Positions 49,727 through 63,740 of a DNA stretch of 64,000 nt are shown one piece after another. Made by a program: the position numbers and the translations under genes. Source of the DNA: Euglena gracilis (lineage: Eukaryota > Euglenida > Euglenophyceae > Euglenales); the NCBI GenBank assembly GCA_039621445.1, contig CP154955.1, positions 61,411,564-61,475,563 of the forward strand. The letters are read 5' to 3'. A model generated the notes under the pieces. The model saw only the letters and a list, made by a program, of their open reading frames with translations. It had not been told where the DNA came from and made no database searches. The number at the start of each line of letters is the position of its first letter. The first letter of the stretch is position 1.

Positions 49727-52700
49727 CGTTTTAGGCCACAAAACCGAGCCGGAACACAGGCCAGGTGTGTTGGCGACCAAAACGACGCACAGGGGGCGAT
49801 AGAGGGTCTCCAGAGGTACATCTGGTCTGCAGACATTTTTGGAAATATGTACGTTTTCTCGAGATATTTTCGAAAAATCGATGTTTTGACGTAAAATATC
49901 ACCCCGGTGAAATGAAAGGGTCGAAACTGTGGGTGAGGTTGGCTAATCTTACCGTTTGGACCCCTTGTCGGCTGAATGACTCAGGCCTGGCAGAGTTGGG
50001 GGTCAAATAGGGTGATTCGAAAATTAGTGATCCAGTCGCTTGCGACTGAAAAAAGTTCCGGGGTCATGGTGATAATACACGGTTTGCTTGACTACCCAGG
50101 GGCGGGGGAGGGGGGTTCTGCTCCTCTTTTTCACCAGTGGAAAGGCTCGCTCTTACTCCAAAAAGATGAAAACTCAGTGACCCTCCCAATGTAAACCCCT
50201 TTTTCTGGAGGGTGTTCTTGCGGGAAAATCAACTTTTGGGAGAAAGAAGCACATCCATCCTTTCCATCGCAATTTGACATCTTTGTGCCGAAAAGTCGCC
50301 CATTCTGTGAAAAGAAAATCAGCAAAATGATTGGGCATTGGCAAAATCAGCAAATTGGCATTTTTTCTTTGGGCAGAAAGTGCCGAATTTATGCAAAAAT
50401 GCTCACAGAGGTGGTTCCCTGAGCCTAAGGCTTCTGCTTTCATGAATCTGACTGATTGCGTCTGTCCCCTCAGGATTTGGCAGGAGGGGGGAAGGTTTCC
50501 TGAGGCAAAAAATTCAAAATTTAGGGGTTTGAGGAGCTTTTAAAGGTTTTTTTTTGCGCGGCTTGTGAGGTTTTTTTTTAGGCGTCATAAAAAGGATGCC
50601 TGACCAGAATCAATTCTGCTGAACCCCACCCCAGAGTCAAGGCTGTAACCCCCCCCCCTAATAGAAGCATGGGGCCACCACAAGCGCAGGGTCCAAATGA
50701 AAGCGGACCCCCCCCCGCCACCGAAGGCGGCGGTCCACTGCAAGCGCACCCCCCATATTGATGGGGTTCCTAACGGAACTCAACAAAAACACACAGATAG
50801 GGTCCAAATAGAAGAGCACTCCCCCCCCCCCGCCGGAGGCATCGGTCTGCTTAAGTGCACCCACCCGTGCTTCTATTGGGGGGGGTATGAAACTCTAAGG
50901 GCGGTGGGAGGGGGGGGTCGACCACCTCACCTCACCCGGCCTTCCCGCACAGCCCTGCCCACAGCCGACCCCCGAACCGGGCCACCGCCACACCCCCCAC
51001 ACGGTCGGGGCCGCCCATTGAGAGCGTCACAGGGTCCAGCGGCCAGGCCCGGGATAGATGAGAAGCCCTTCGGTTTTGAGGCAGGTGGTGGGGGGGGTCC
51101 GGACCAGGGGTTTTTTTTAGTCTTAGACCCCCGGGGGGGAAGGGTGGGTGGGTCCGGCCGAGCCCCCCCCCCCCTTGGGGGGTCCCCCTTGGGGGGGGGT
51201 CCCCCCTCCGGGGGTGGGATAAACTTCGGCGCCGAAAGTTTTTGAAAAAGGTGCTATTTTTTTGGCATTTTCGCGATTTTTTGGCCATTTTCGGGGAAAT
51301 GTGGTTAGGTTCCTCGGGACCCCCCACCCAGGGGGTGGGTGGGTGGCCCCATACCCCCCATACTTCTGAAAAACGCTCATTTTCGGCTGAAAAACAGCTT
51401 TTCCGGGTCCGAGAGGCCAAAAAACATCGTTTTGGACAAAAAAAATTTTCGATTTTTTTCGACCTTTTCACCTGAAAATGGCCGAAAACGGCTAGTCAAA
51501 ACAGGCCAAATCTGTACAAAATGGCCAAAATTGGCCGAAAGATGGCCGTAACTCGGGCCAGATGGAGAGTTGCTGGGGAAATCAAAATACCGTTGGATAG
51601 GGCATTTTGAGGGCTTCAATTTGGGTCTCCGGACATTTCCTTTGATTCCCCACCATTCTTTAAAATTTTTAGAAAGGTTGATTTTTTGAGCAAAAAGCAG
51701 GCCGAAAACGGCAACTCGCAAGCCTGCCGCACTGTTCTGGGCCGTAAATCGGCCATATCCGGGGCTAGGCGAGGAGTTGTGGGGAAATGAAATTATTGTT
51801 AGATAGGGCGTTCCAAGGGCTTCAATTTAGGTCTGTGGACATTTTGTTTGATTTTGCTTCATTTTCGAGATATTTTGAAAAAACATCGATTTTTTGACCC
51901 CGAAAACAGCCCAAAAATGACCCCTGAAATGGGCCAAAGTTGGCCGAAAAATGGCCGTAACTCGAGCTACACAAAGAGTTGGGGAAAAAGTAAACCACGG
52001 TTGGCTAGAGCATTCCAAGGGCTTCATTTTTGCTCTCGGACATTTTCTTTGATTTTGCTTCATTGTCGAGATATTTTGGAAAACCCGATTTTTTTGGCCA
52101 AGAACGGCCCAAAAAACACCCCAAAATGGCCGTTTTGGGCCGCAAAAGCGCGCCGGAACACGGGCCAGGCGTGTCGGCGGCCAAAATGGCGAACGGGGGG
52201 GCGATACAGGGCCTCCGGGGGTACATTTCGTCAGACCGACATTTCCGGAAATAATGTATGTTTTCTCGAGATTTTTTTGAAAAATTGATTTTTTGACCGA
52301 TTTTTGGACCCTGGCGAAATGGCAGAGTCGGAAGAGGGGGGGGGCGGCGGGCCAATCCTTCCCAGTTTGGACCCCTTCGCGGGTGAATAATTCGGGCCTG
52401 GTGGGGAGTTCGGGGTCAAACGGAGGTGATTCAGAAACTAGAAATCCAGTTGCTGGCGACTGAAAAAAAATTTTTTGGGAACCGGGCCGGGGTCAGGGTG
52501 ATAATCCACCGGTTTTCACGGTCTACCCAGGAGCGGGGGGGGGGGAGAGTGGGGGGTCAAACCCCCCTTTTCCCAGGTGGTAAGCTTCGCTCTTACCCAT
52601 AACGGGATAAGAGCTCAGCGCCCCCCATCCCCCTCCTTGGCATGGGATGGGGGTGTTCTGGACCTCCATCCCCCTCCTTGGCAGGTTCCAAAAATAGCGA

Positions 52701-53077
52701 AATATTTTCTTCCGGCGCTGCCCCTTTCCCTCACCTTTGAGCACATTGCACCTTTTTTTGATGTTTTGGTGCTTCACACGTAAAAAGTGTTCAGAAATTA
52801 TCAAAAAATGAGCATTTTTTTGGATTTATTTTTCAACGAAAAATCAGGGATTTTTTGACCAATTTCGGCCTGGTTTTCGGGCCTTTGTCGGTCCACAAAA
52901 CCGAACATTTGCCAGGTCCCCTTCGGTTTCAGGTAGGGGGGGTCCGACCCCTCCCTCCGTGTTGGGAGGGGGCCGGCCCCAAGGCTTCCCATACATCCCT
53001 GGGTTAGGCGGAGCAGGGCAACCACCAAACCAGACCCGTAAACCTCCCCGGAGGTCACAGGACCTCGTCTGGGGCAG

Positions 53078-53221
53078 GAATGCTCTCGCTCTCGCGGGCC
53101 AGCGCCCGGGGCCGGAACGGTGAAGCCCATCCCCGCCAAGCTGAACCTCCGGCTGGACGACGAAGAGGAAGGAGCCCGGCCCTCCACCCCTTCTGGGGCT
53201 CCCCAGGCCGGCCAGTCCCCA
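53078..53221 (+). CDS. Acidic/Pro-rich exon (copy 2)
   Basis: Counterpart of 10135-10278: same length and splice sites, KPIPAKLN instead of KPVPAKLN and one Ala to Thr change. No indel, unlike most of the flanking non-coding sequence. Confidence 0.6.
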
Positions 53222-53711
53222 GTGGTGGCTTTCTTTGTTGCAGTTTTTTAGTAGCTTTTTTATGTTCATTTTTACTATTATTACACATCAATATATGCAC
53301 GTATCAAATCTATCTTATTCTTATTTTGTTTTATCATTAGATTTTTTTAATCTTTTCTTGAAATGTATCAAAAACAGGCTGGTCCATAACGGACGGGAAG
53401 TTTTTTTTTTCCTTAAGGACCGCCCTTGGGCCAAAGGGACAGCCAACGGCCCATCTGGGGATCGAACGGGGTCAACAATCAAATCGAAAAAAATGCACTT
53501 TTTGACGTTTTGGGTGGGTGGGCGATGGTTAAAGGCCGAAATCGACCCATTTTTGCTGAAATATGGCCATTTTTCGACCATTTTTTTCCTATGAATTTTT
53601 CATTGACTGTTCTGGGACGGAAAGTTTTTTTTTTAAAGGACCGAGGGGGTGTGGTCCACATTTCTAGAGCCATCAGATTGGGATAGGGTAAACGAGGGAA
53701 GGTGTGTGAAC

Positions 53712-54072
53712 CAGGGGTTTTCTTGAGCCGGAGGGGAGCCTCCCCCCGGGGTGGTCCAGCCAGCCAGCGCTTTTTTCCCAGCCAGCCCCTCCCAGCCGCT
53801 GCGGACCCCCCCCCCCGGGAGGTCCGCTGAAATAAAGTTCGGGCGGGGCCGAGAAATTTTTTTTAAAAAACAGGGTCAAAAATGGCATTTTTTTGGGGTG
53901 GTTTTTGGGTCTTTTACCTAATTTTGGCTGAAAAATGCCAACCCCAGGTGGATTTGGGCTTTTTTGGGGCATTTTGTGTCTCCCCTAGGGGGGATCCAGC
54001 ACCTGTTTTCCAGCCAGCACCTGTTTCCAGCCGGCCTGCGGGGCCCCCCGGGGGTCCTTAAAGCAACCCCTG
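53712..54072. mobile_element. hAT-like MITE (copy 2 of 10769)
   Basis: Same GTGTGAAC duplication on both sides. The 3' TIR reads CCTTAAAGCAACCCCTG and has the AG that copy 1 lacks. Confidence 0.88.
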
Positions 54073-54599
54073 GTGTGAACGTTGTTCACGCATTTCTCTG
54101 TCCGATGCTAAGGTGTTAAAGGCATTCTGTGGCTCCACTTTTTTGAATTAGGCCAAAATTGGGCCTGAATCCAGCCTACATTCCTCAAAAAGCCAATGCT
54201 AATCCATTACCAGCCTAACCCTCAGCCAATACCCACCCCGCCACAAAATTTCACCAAAGAAATGTTTGTACAGACACATACACACCACACACAGCACACA
54301 CAAAGCAAACACCTCGGACAGGGTTCGAGATAGGCAGTGTGTCTGGCTTTGGGCACCCCCCCCCATTTGACCACAGGGGAACCCGGGACCCCTCCACCGG
54401 TCAAATACAATTTATTTGATGGGTCAAATAAATTTTTAAGGTAAATTCAAGTTATTTCCTGGCAATTTTTGGCAATTTTTACAAAATTTTTAATTTGAAA
54501 AATGTGCCCACAAAGGATTTGGGGTCGATTTTGGAGGGGGAATTTCGGCCTGGCGGGCATTTCTTTTTAGTTTTTAGTTTTGGCCGCGCCACTGTTCAG

Positions 54600-54721
54600 G
54601 TGCGGGGTGTCCGACCCCCCCCCCCTGCATTGAACCCTCCCTCGGAACACGGGGGGCTGCCTCCAGCGATCCGGTGGTTGCCATGAAGCCGAAGGGGTTT
54701 GGGGGCCCCAAGAAGAAGTAG
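54600..54721 (+). CDS. Basic-tail terminal exon (copy 2), C-run one base shorter
   Basis: Counterpart of 11659-11781 with C11 instead of C12, so the frame from the CACTGTTCAG acceptor does not reach the KPKGFGGPKKK end. Either a sequencing error, an allelic frameshift, or evidence that the true acceptor is within the C tract. Confidence 0.45.
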
Positions 54722-55524
54722 CCCGGCCGCCCCCCCCCCCCCCGCTCCGCCGCCCTCCGCTTCCACCAAGGCAGGGGCAGTGGGCAGGAGGGAATGAGGC
54801 GGTGCAGCCACTGGCCTTGGGGGGGAATGGAACAGTGGACATCGGTGCGAGGGAAATTCTGCACCAAATTCCGCCTGGTGTGTCCTTGCTTGCAAACCTG
54901 GTCGATGCATCCCAGGATGGATTCCGCTTCATCGAAGCAACTAAGCACTAAGGCACTAAGGTACCTCGTAAAGGTTTTTGCAGCAGTGTGCCGTTAAGGC
55001 TTTTGCGCTGGACTGCATGCCCGTACCTTTATTTTCCCATAACTCCCCACCTGGCCCGTTTTGGGCCTTTTTGGGGGGGGCAAAGATCGAGAAACGCAAA
55101 ATATCTCAAAAATGAAACAAAGTCAAGCAAAGTATCTGGAGGCCTAAATTGATGCCCTATCTAATGTTCTTTTTGACGTCCCGCAACTTCCCGACTGGCT
55201 CAAGATATGGACAATTTTACGCCCCAAAACAGCGCTGCAGGCTTCCGACTCAAAAAAATGGCCGTTTTTGTTGCTGGGCCCCCCAAAAAAAGCGATTCCC
55301 CCAAAATTTCTCACAGTAGGCAATCAGGCCACCTGGCTGTCAGGCCGGGCCAGGTAAGGCGGCGGAGCCGACGCGGGCATGTTGCTTTTGGAAGCAAAGA
55401 GCTCGGCACTAATCAAAACCTGGTAACCATGGGAGTGGTGCTTGGATAAGGCTGTTGCTCAGACAAGAGGGGTTTGGTGGCAATGTGCCGGTGGACTCTG
55501 GGACGGGTGCGCGAATAGCGCTTT

Positions 55525-56013
55525 TTGAGCTGGAAGATGCAGCGAGTGTGCCAACCATACCCAATTGAGGGTTTTGCTGTACGGAACGCAATTGTGCACA
55601 GTTATTCTGTCGCGGTTTTCACCTCTGACAAAAAAAAGGAGGCTATGGCTTCCATTTCGGTATCACGACTTTTGTTTTGTCGGTGTATTCTAACTCTGCA
55701 TTTTGGGTGGTACCATCGTCCACTGCAGGAAACATGTTCAGGGCTTCGGTGCGCCTCCACACGGCACCTGTGCCGCTTTGCCCTTGGTTTTCTTTTGATT
55801 TTTGCATCCGGCAGTCAGATCTTTGGGGACCCTCGCACCGCGCGTCCATTTGGGTGCCAACCAGCCAGTTCTGGGTGCATTCAGAGGAACGTCCATGTCG
55901 CAATCCCCCCTGAATCAGGTATCTCCTGCTGGCATCCGCGCGACAGCTCCAACTCCATCCTCTCCGCACGATATCGGGTTTTTGGTGCGTTGGCACATTT
56001 TTCTCAGAATTGA
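55525..56013 (+). CDS. Possible coding frame, open in copy 2 only
   Basis: About 160 codons, including SVAVFTSDKKKEAMAS and LHFGWYHRPLQETCSG. Broken by one base in copy 1. See 12500-13075. No recognised domain and overlapping minus ORFs, so weak. Confidence 0.3.
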   Translation: MSWKMQRVCQPYPIEGFAVRNAIVHSYSVAVFTSDKKKEAMASISVSRLLFCRCILTLHFGWYHRPLQETCSGLRCASTRHLCRFALGFLLIFASGSQIFGDPRTARPFGCQPASSGCIQRNVHVAIPPESGISCWHPRDSSNSILSARYRVFGALAHFSQN

Positions 56014-57345
56014 TTCCAATTGGTTCTGATTGCTCGTGCACCATGCTTTCTCAACCTTGCTTCCCATTGTTCCCATTTCCCCCCCATTTTTACATTTTTC
56101 CCGGCAAGAACAGTTCTATGGCAACAGAGCCGTCGGTCGTCCCACCCTCCGATGCACGCAATATGGCATTGTGCACTGCATGCTGGCTTGCTGTTGCACA
56201 ATATAAGGCACACCCATGGACCTCACTGCTTCACATCATTTTGGGGGCGGTGACCGCTGAACAACCTATCTCGCATTCCACGTGCTGCTTTTGTTTTGCA
56301 CAGTTCCCTGTCAAGATCTACCCGGCCAGCCAACCTGCCAGTATCCCCCCCCCCCCGGGAAACTGTGATGCCCAAGAAGCTGTGGGACTGGAAAACTGTC
56401 TGGGTCCAACTTGTCAGCATGGGAAGTTGTCAGGTTCGTTTTGCTGGCCAAACTGCAGGGTCGTTCCCTTGAAATGCGGTCCCTGGTGCCGGCCGACGGA
56501 AAACTGTCAGGTGACAGTTTCCCGGAGGGGGGGGGGTAGATATGGTCCAAAATCCCCCCTTTGGCGATTTTGTTAATTCAAGGGAGTTTGCAAAAAAAAA
56601 ACGTCTGAAAGAGGGAAATCGCCCGACAAGGACAACTCCCCACCAGGCCGTATTTTAGTCGGATGCCGACCCCACCCCGGGGGGGGGGGTGCCTTCCTGG
56701 GCAGCACTCCAAGGCACTCCAAATCCGACCCCCCCTGGGGGGGGGGGGTAGGGCACACGGCCAAAAGTGCCCCAGCACAACCCCGGCGCCAAAGGCGCCG
56801 GGGAGCCCAAAATGGCCTATTTTCGAAGGAATGTGCCTGGGCACAGGCCGAAATCCGACCCCCCCGGGGGGGGGAGTGCCTGCCTGGGCAGGCACTCACA
56901 GGCACTCCGGACTTCCCCCTCTCCCCCCCGGGGTTGGTAAAAAAACAGCCTGCTCCCCAGCAGGCACCTGCAGCCGACCAGGGCCGACCAGAGCCGACCA
57001 GGGCCGACCAGGGCCGACTATGATTTTCAGGACCCCCGTAGGTGGGGGTTCCGACCAGGGCCGACCAGGGCCGACCAGGGCCGACCAGGGCCGACCAGGG
57101 CCGACCAGGGCCGACTTGCATGTGGTTGGCCGACCGAAGGGGAATGGATGAAGAAATTCGGCAGCTTTCCCTCTGGAACAAGCACCTCTGATGATGCTGG
57201 GCGATGCAGGGCGATGCAGGGCGATGCGGGGATTTTTTTTTTGGATTTTTTGGATGCGGGGATTTTGGATGGCTGAAGTGGGGTTCATATTTGGGCCCAT
57301 ACTGCTGGGTACACCTCTGTTGTCTCGTCCCTCCCTCCCCTGCAG

Positions 57346-57450
57346 ACCACTCCAGCCTGCCCTTCATGTCGGCCCGTGCCTCTGCCTCTGATGCCGTGGT
57401 GGACCTCTCCGTCCCCCTCTGGGAGGTGTGTGACTCCCCTGGAGCCGAAG
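57346..57450 (+). CDS. Internal exon, unrecognised (copy 2 of 14398)
   Basis: Same splice sites and sequence as 14398-14502 (FMSARASASDAVVDLS). Confidence 0.5.
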
Positions 57451-59469
57451 GTATCGTGCCCCTGCTGCATACCTGCGTACAGCCTCCACATTGGTGCTGT
57501 GTTCCTCCCTGGCTCGTCTGGCCTTCCCTGAGTGACTCCCTGGAGTGGATGCTCCAGTGGGAGAGGGAGGTTATGGGGGAATCTTAAGTTGTGGGATAAA
57601 CGGGCGACTGTGGTCGCGGTTGTAGGCATGTGCATGATCATGTGCATCCGTGGATGCTTGTGGGGCATGTGAATCCGAGGATGCTTGTAGGGGTGCGCAT
57701 ACTGTGCACCCCTGATTGTTGGATGCTAGGATTGGCATCCAACGAGCCGCGAATTTAATACACAAAGTCGCGAGTTGGGTGTCGAGGAAGGTTGGCTGGA
57801 GGCCAAGAAGCGGGACCCCCACCGTGACTGACTCTGTGCTTCCCTGTCTGCTGCATGCTCTTTTGTAGTGTGGCCAATGCAAAGTGTGAGCAATGAGGAT
57901 TTTGTGTGGATGTGCCTGATGGTTGCCTGGGGGTTTACTGTAAGGTTGCCTAGGGCACCATTGGATGCCGCTAGGGCAATGCAGGGCGATGCAGGGCGAT
58001 GCAGGGCGATGCGGGCCCCAAAGGGGTGGGTGACCGAAGGTGCTTGATGCTGGGCGATGCTGGGTGATGCTGGATTTTTGGTGACCAGAGGTGGGGTTCC
58101 GATGCTGGGCGATGCTGGGCGATGCAGGGTGTTGCTGGGCGATGCTGGGTGATGCTGGCATTTTTTTGTATGTTTTGAAGAACTAAACCCATTTTTTGGA
58201 TAATTTTCTCACAAATCTCCAGTTTTACACCCATTTTGGCCATTATGGACCAGTTTTTGCTAATTTGGGGGCTATTTGTCACTGATTTGGCAAATATTGG
58301 GCTAATTTGGGTCAATCTGAGCATTTTTTATGGCATTGTGGCCATTTTGCGCCCTTTTGGTAATTTTGGGTCATTTTTCACAATCTTTTGTGGACTTTGT
58401 TGGTGTTTTTGGGTAATTTTTGGTTATTTCAAGCCATTTTAGGTCATTTTGGTTGCTTTTGGGGAGCCAATGGAGGCCTTATGGGGCACTTCCTTTTGAT
58501 CTTGGCAAGACAATTCAGAAAATCATTGCATCCCTTCACATTTTTTTCTGTGAAGGATACCCCCACCTATGGCCGACTATTTGCCGACCAGGGCCGACCA
58601 GGGCCGACCAGGGCCGACCAGGGCCGACCAGGGCCGACCAGAGCACCAAAATGGGAAGTGACCATAGGTGCCAGCTCCCCAGGAACATCCCAAGGTCCAA
58701 GGGCCACGCCGACGACCTTTCCGTCAGTTTCAGTCAGTCAACCGGGGCCAAACATTCAAAAGTTGAAAAACCCCTTCGTTGACGCTTTGGATGGATGGCC
58801 CGAGTGTGCCGGACACTTCCCCGCCCCCCCCCCCCCAAGTCACACTGAGCATTCAGTTGCCTTCCCAGAAAGGCACCGCACGGGGTGGGGCAGATCGGGT
58901 GTTTTGGACGATTTCGGCGGGTTTTGGGGTCTTCCTTCTGATCAAATAATATTTGGGATTATCTTTTTTTTTTGCCTTTTTTTTCGCCCGTTTTTGTTTA
59001 AAAAAAATTTGAAACGAATGAAAACCCTGTTTTTTTTTAAAAAAAGGGCCAGCTGTGCTTGGCACGGCAGCTGAGCCATAGCCAATGAAAATTTTTTTTC
59101 GGAAAGTTTCGGCTCCTTGCCGTGGCTGACCCCCCCCCTTGGTGGTCCGACTCCCTCGCACAGCAAAATGGGGACCCCCCCCGGTGGCCGAGGGTCCTCG
59201 TCAGATGTGGCGAAGCCTCCAGGGATGCGGTCCCCGTGACCCCCCCCCCATAACCTGCAAAATGAACCTTTTTTTGTGGGTCGAGTAAAAACATGCCCAC
59301 AATGACCCAAAAAAAGCCCTCCTGTGCCAAAAATGCAAGGGGATGGCCTGGTTTTTGGTCCCCGAAGAAGGCCGCTTTCTCCAATGACCCCCCCCCCCCA
59401 TGACCTGCTCCATCTGCAAAACCATTACCAGGTTTTGTGCCGAGCTTTTCACCTGCGTGACAGTGCCAG

Positions 59470-59592
59470 GGGACGGCAGTTGTTTGAGGCATATGTGGTG
59501 GCAGCCTGGCAAGACTATGATGGACCTGGGCGTGTGTGTACCGCCCATGCTGCGAACGCAGACGCCGGTGGGATCCCACGCCGTGCATATGC
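59470..59592 (+). CDS. GRQLFEAYVV exon (copy 2 of 16516)
   Basis: Same acceptor CAGTGCCAG and donor GTGAGCAT as copy 1; no changes seen. Confidence 0.4.
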
Positions 59593-60551
59593 GTGAGCAT
59601 ACTCCCCCACCGACAGGTGAGGCTGTGATTGTCCCGCCTGGGAAAACGAGAACCTTTGCTCGCCCGCCCTCGCCGCCGCGAATGCCGCCGCGCGAGCCGC
59701 CAGTGGAGCAATTCGTCTCGCAGTACGCCACACGTGCGGATAACCCGCACGGCGCGCGTGTACTCCCAGCCGGACAGTCCAACGTACCCCCTGGGGCGTA
59801 CGTCCAACACATGTTTGCGCACTGGATGCCACATGCACCGACGGTCACCCCTGCCCCTGGCGATGAGCCACGGCGGCAGGTGGAGCCCATAGTGGTGGAG
59901 GATGAACCTCCCCACCGTGCGGCAGCCGGATCTCCCAGTGCACCTCCTACCCAGACCAACGGCCCGGTGGGGGGGGGGTTGCATGGTGGCCGGGCTTTCA
60001 GTTGCAGGGGAATCAAAATACCGTTACTCAGGGCTTTTTTCAAGGGCTTCAATTTCAAGTCCCCAGTGATTTCTTTTGATTCCCGAGATATTTTGAGTTT
60101 TCGTTTTTCTTTGGACCCCGAAATGGCCCAAAAGCGTTAACGATCAAAGTCAACCCTTGGCCAAAATGCAGTATTTGGAGTCCATCCATAAAATGGCCAT
60201 AAATCAGGCTTGCCGTGGAGACAGGGAAATCAAAATACCGTTGGGAATTTGAAGGGCTTCATTTCAGGTCGTCCGACATTTCCTTTGATTCTGTTTCACT
60301 TTGCCAGATGTTTTTTAAAAAATTCACTTTTTTTCACTTTTTCCTTTCTCTATTTTTGACCCTCTCCCCAACAAATGGCCCCAAAAAAACCACAAAATGG
60401 CCAATTTGGGCAGGTTGGGCAATTAACAGCCATTTTGAAGGTCAGCGATTAACCATGATTAATTGAGGGTCTGGCATTGATATAACAAATTTCGATAACC
60501 ATGAGTTTCCCTCGATTAATTTTGATTAACCATCACAAAATCAAATGCAAT

Positions 60552-62190
60552 ATATATGTATATATGTATATGGCAGGTCCCAACTATATGCCCCCCCCCC
60601 GGGGGGCATATAGTTGGATCAGAGGGTCCCAAATTTTTTTTTGCATTATTGATGGAATAGGGTTAGGCCCTAACTGCCCTAAGGCAAAAACTGCACGGTG
60701 ATGGAATGGGGTTAGGGCCCAACCCTATTCCATCACCGTGCAGTTTTTGCAGGTTTTTTTTGCAGTTTTCACGTTTTGGGTTTTTTGCAGTTTTTTGCAG
60801 TTTTTTGCAGCTTTTTTGCAGCTTTTTTTCTGAAGAAAAAAAACTGCACACATTTTTTGAAGTTTTTTTTATTCCGGTTTTGAGGAAATTTGAGGTGTCT
60901 GTTTTTTTGGTGTTGGATTATATGTTTGAAGGGTGTTTCTCAAGAAAAAGCATCATCTGTTCATGAATTGTGTTGTCTGCAGTTATCCCACCAATTGTCT
61001 TGCCCCCAACTGTCTTGCCAACTGCCTTACCTCTCAATACAACAGAGATTGGTGTAGCCACCATTCCAAAAAGCAGATTGTTTCGATGACAAGGCCACAA
61101 TTACTCCCCAACCAAAATTGTCCCATCTCCAGCCCGCGGTGACAGATATCACGATGCTTATTTTGGCAAGCGTCATTTGCACATTCTTGAGCAGATTCAA
61201 TTATTTATGTTGGGATTCCTAGGGACTAAATACAAAAAAAATTTGTGCAAATTTTGGTTGAAGTTGGAGTTGAGGATTTCTAAATTCGTGGTGCCGCAAA
61301 GGAGCACAAGCTTCTGAAGAAGAAGATTGGGACTTGCCCCAAGCATTGTGGCCAAATGTCACGCAAGCTAAATGCTTCAAAGAGGAAGAAGTTCTTTCTC
61401 ATTTGCAAGAAATTCCCAGGTTGTAGATTATTTGGCAATCCCCTAAGGACAATGTTCAAAGTTTGTCTAGTTTGTGGTGGTTGTTGTAGTTTTTTTTTCA
61501 TCGTGACATGGGGGAATTTCACCAGGTGATGGACCGAAACTTCCAAACTAAAGATCCCCTGCAAGAAATGAAAGCATTGAAAATTTCTGTGTATGGGTAA
61601 ATGTGCATTTTTCCCATGTTTAGAAAGGAAACCGTTTGGCATCTTTGTGGGCATGGTTGGTACCATTTTTGGAACAGGAATACCGGTGTGACCCGGCATC
61701 CAAACACATGATTTCAGTGCATGAAAAACTATCACAGTGCACCCTGATTGATTGCTTCCATTTTTGTCGTCATCAGCTCCAAAGTTGTGCAAAAAAAGTT
61801 AGTGAATTGGGGCGTGCTCATGTGGTCGCAATTTACATTGTTTTGCATATGCACACCATTTCGGCTTGTTTATTGTTGTTTATTGTTGAAGTGCATTTTT
61901 GCAGTTTTTTTTTGCAGTTTTTTGCAGTGCAGTTTTTGACCGGCCCGTGTGCAGTTTCTCCCCCCCCTGGTTAGGGTTAGGAGTTTGGCCTAACTTTAGG
62001 CCTAACTTGCACACCTAACACTAATCTAGACGTTAGGCCTAAAGTTTAGGTCTAACTCCTAACCCTGATCCTATTCCATCAAATGATCCAAAATTTTTCC
62101 CCGACCCCCCTGATCCAACTGTAGCCCCCCCCAGGGGACCTGCATGTGTGTGTATATGTATATATAGATATAGATATAGAGTTGGTGTTT
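60552..62190. mobile_element. TIR element in TA/TG tract (copy 2 of 17597)
   Basis: Same ends and hairpin; the zinc-finger-like remnant is at 61302-61460. TGCAGTTTTTT repeat number differs from copy 1 near 60785-60830. Confidence 0.75.
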
Positions 62191-63027
62191 CCCTGCCAAT
62201 AATAATGACCTCGAATGTATTCTCATTTTTTATCCTACAAGTGAAAACAAGAAAAGTTATACTGAAAATACCCCTTTTTTCTTTGCCCCTCATTTCACAC
62301 ATATATTTCCGCCTTTGTGACCTCCCCTGCGACCCCCCCCCCCCTATGACTCCTGTGACCCCCCCATTGACCCCACTCCCATCCTGGTGGGTGGGGGGGT
62401 CCGACCCCCCCCCAACAGGCCTTCCTGCATTTCCGGGGGCACTGATTTTTTGGCCAAAGTTTCCCTCCGGCGCCTTCAGCGCCAGAAGGAATTTTGCCTT
62501 CCGCGGGTGCTGTGGTGGGCAAGCACCTATAGCTAAAATGGCCTAAAATGGCCTAAAATGGCCTAAAATGGCCTAAAACGGCCTAAAATGACTTTTGGAC
62601 CCCCTATAGGTGGGGGTCCCTAAAATGGCCTAAAATGGCCTAAAATGGCCTAAAATGGCCAAAAATGGCCAAAAATGGGTAGATTTTTGGGCTTGACTAT
62701 AGGTGCTTGGTGGTGGGGGGGGGGCACCCCCCATCGTCGGTGGCTCAGCCCCGCACCAGGCCTTCCATTTTTTTTGGGAAAGCAACCTTGAGGACTGTCC
62801 CGGTCAGGTACTGGGGGGTCCGGGACCCCCTCCCCAACGAAGTCAACCGAACCGGGAAGGGGGCGGCGGGGTCCCAAAATGAAGTCCACAGGATTGCTTC
62901 CCCTCCGTGGCCCCGACCCACCCCAACAGACTGTTTCACGAAGAATTTTGCGTTCCTGTTCACTCGCGAAACGAAACCGTCCAAGAGGGCTCACTCGACT
63001 ACAACGTCAGGCATTGGTCGTTGAAGG

Positions 63028-63472
63028 CAGGCTTCTGCTTAAGGGATTGCAGTGCCCCCCCCCCCCGGGGGGGCTGGACTGCAGCTAGTCCAAATTTGGC
63101 TAGTGGGATTTCTAGCAGCCCCCCCCCCCCGGGGGGGGGGGTCTGCTAGCAGGGCTAGCTAGTGGAGTTCCAGTGACCGGCGCGAAGCGCCGGATTTTTT
63201 TTGGGACCCCCAAAATGGCCAAAAATGCTCGTTTTTGGCCATTTTGGGAATTTTTGGAACAAAATCCTATTAAAACCTCATTTTCACCTCGGCGCGCAGC
63301 GCCAGAGGAAATGTTTTTATCCAGTTGGGGGACCCCAGGACCCCCCCCCCCCTGGGGGTCCTGGGGCCCCCCAACTGAGGAGGGGGGTCCAGCTAGTCCA
63401 TTTTTTTCCAGTGTCTAGCCGATTGGCTAGCCAGTACCCCCCCCCCCCCCGGGGTCCTTAAGCAAAAGCCTG
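63028..63472. mobile_element. hAT-like MITE in coding sequence (copy 2 of 20086)
   Basis: Same GTTGAAGG duplication (63020-63027 and 63473-63480) and TIRs. The internal GGGTCTGCTAGACGGGGTC block of copy 1 is replaced by a pure C/G tract near 63118-63140. Confidence 0.85.
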
Positions 63473-63740
63473 GTTGAAGGTGCTTTCGATCGACAGGCTG
63501 GGGCTGCCCGCCCCCCAAAATGGAACCCTCTGGCATTCTTTGGCAGCATCCCTGATGACAATTTGTCCGCTAATGAAAAAAAAACTCATCTGACACACGA
63601 AAGGCATCATTTGCTTTAGGTTCGCCGAGTTTGCAACCAGCATTAGGTCCCATTTTGTCAAAGAGGCAGAGGTTCCTCTATCCTAGCCTAGGAGATTCTC
63701 CCACGAAGACGTTGAGTCTACATTGAATCTGTGTTTTTGG
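63463..63740 (+). CDS. 3'-terminal exon downstream of the MITE (copy 2)
   Basis: Counterpart of 20536-20800. The A-run in CTAATGAAAAAAAAACTCAT is one base shorter than in copy 1, so the frame shifts near 63580 and the PTKTLSLH end is out of frame. Confidence 0.35.
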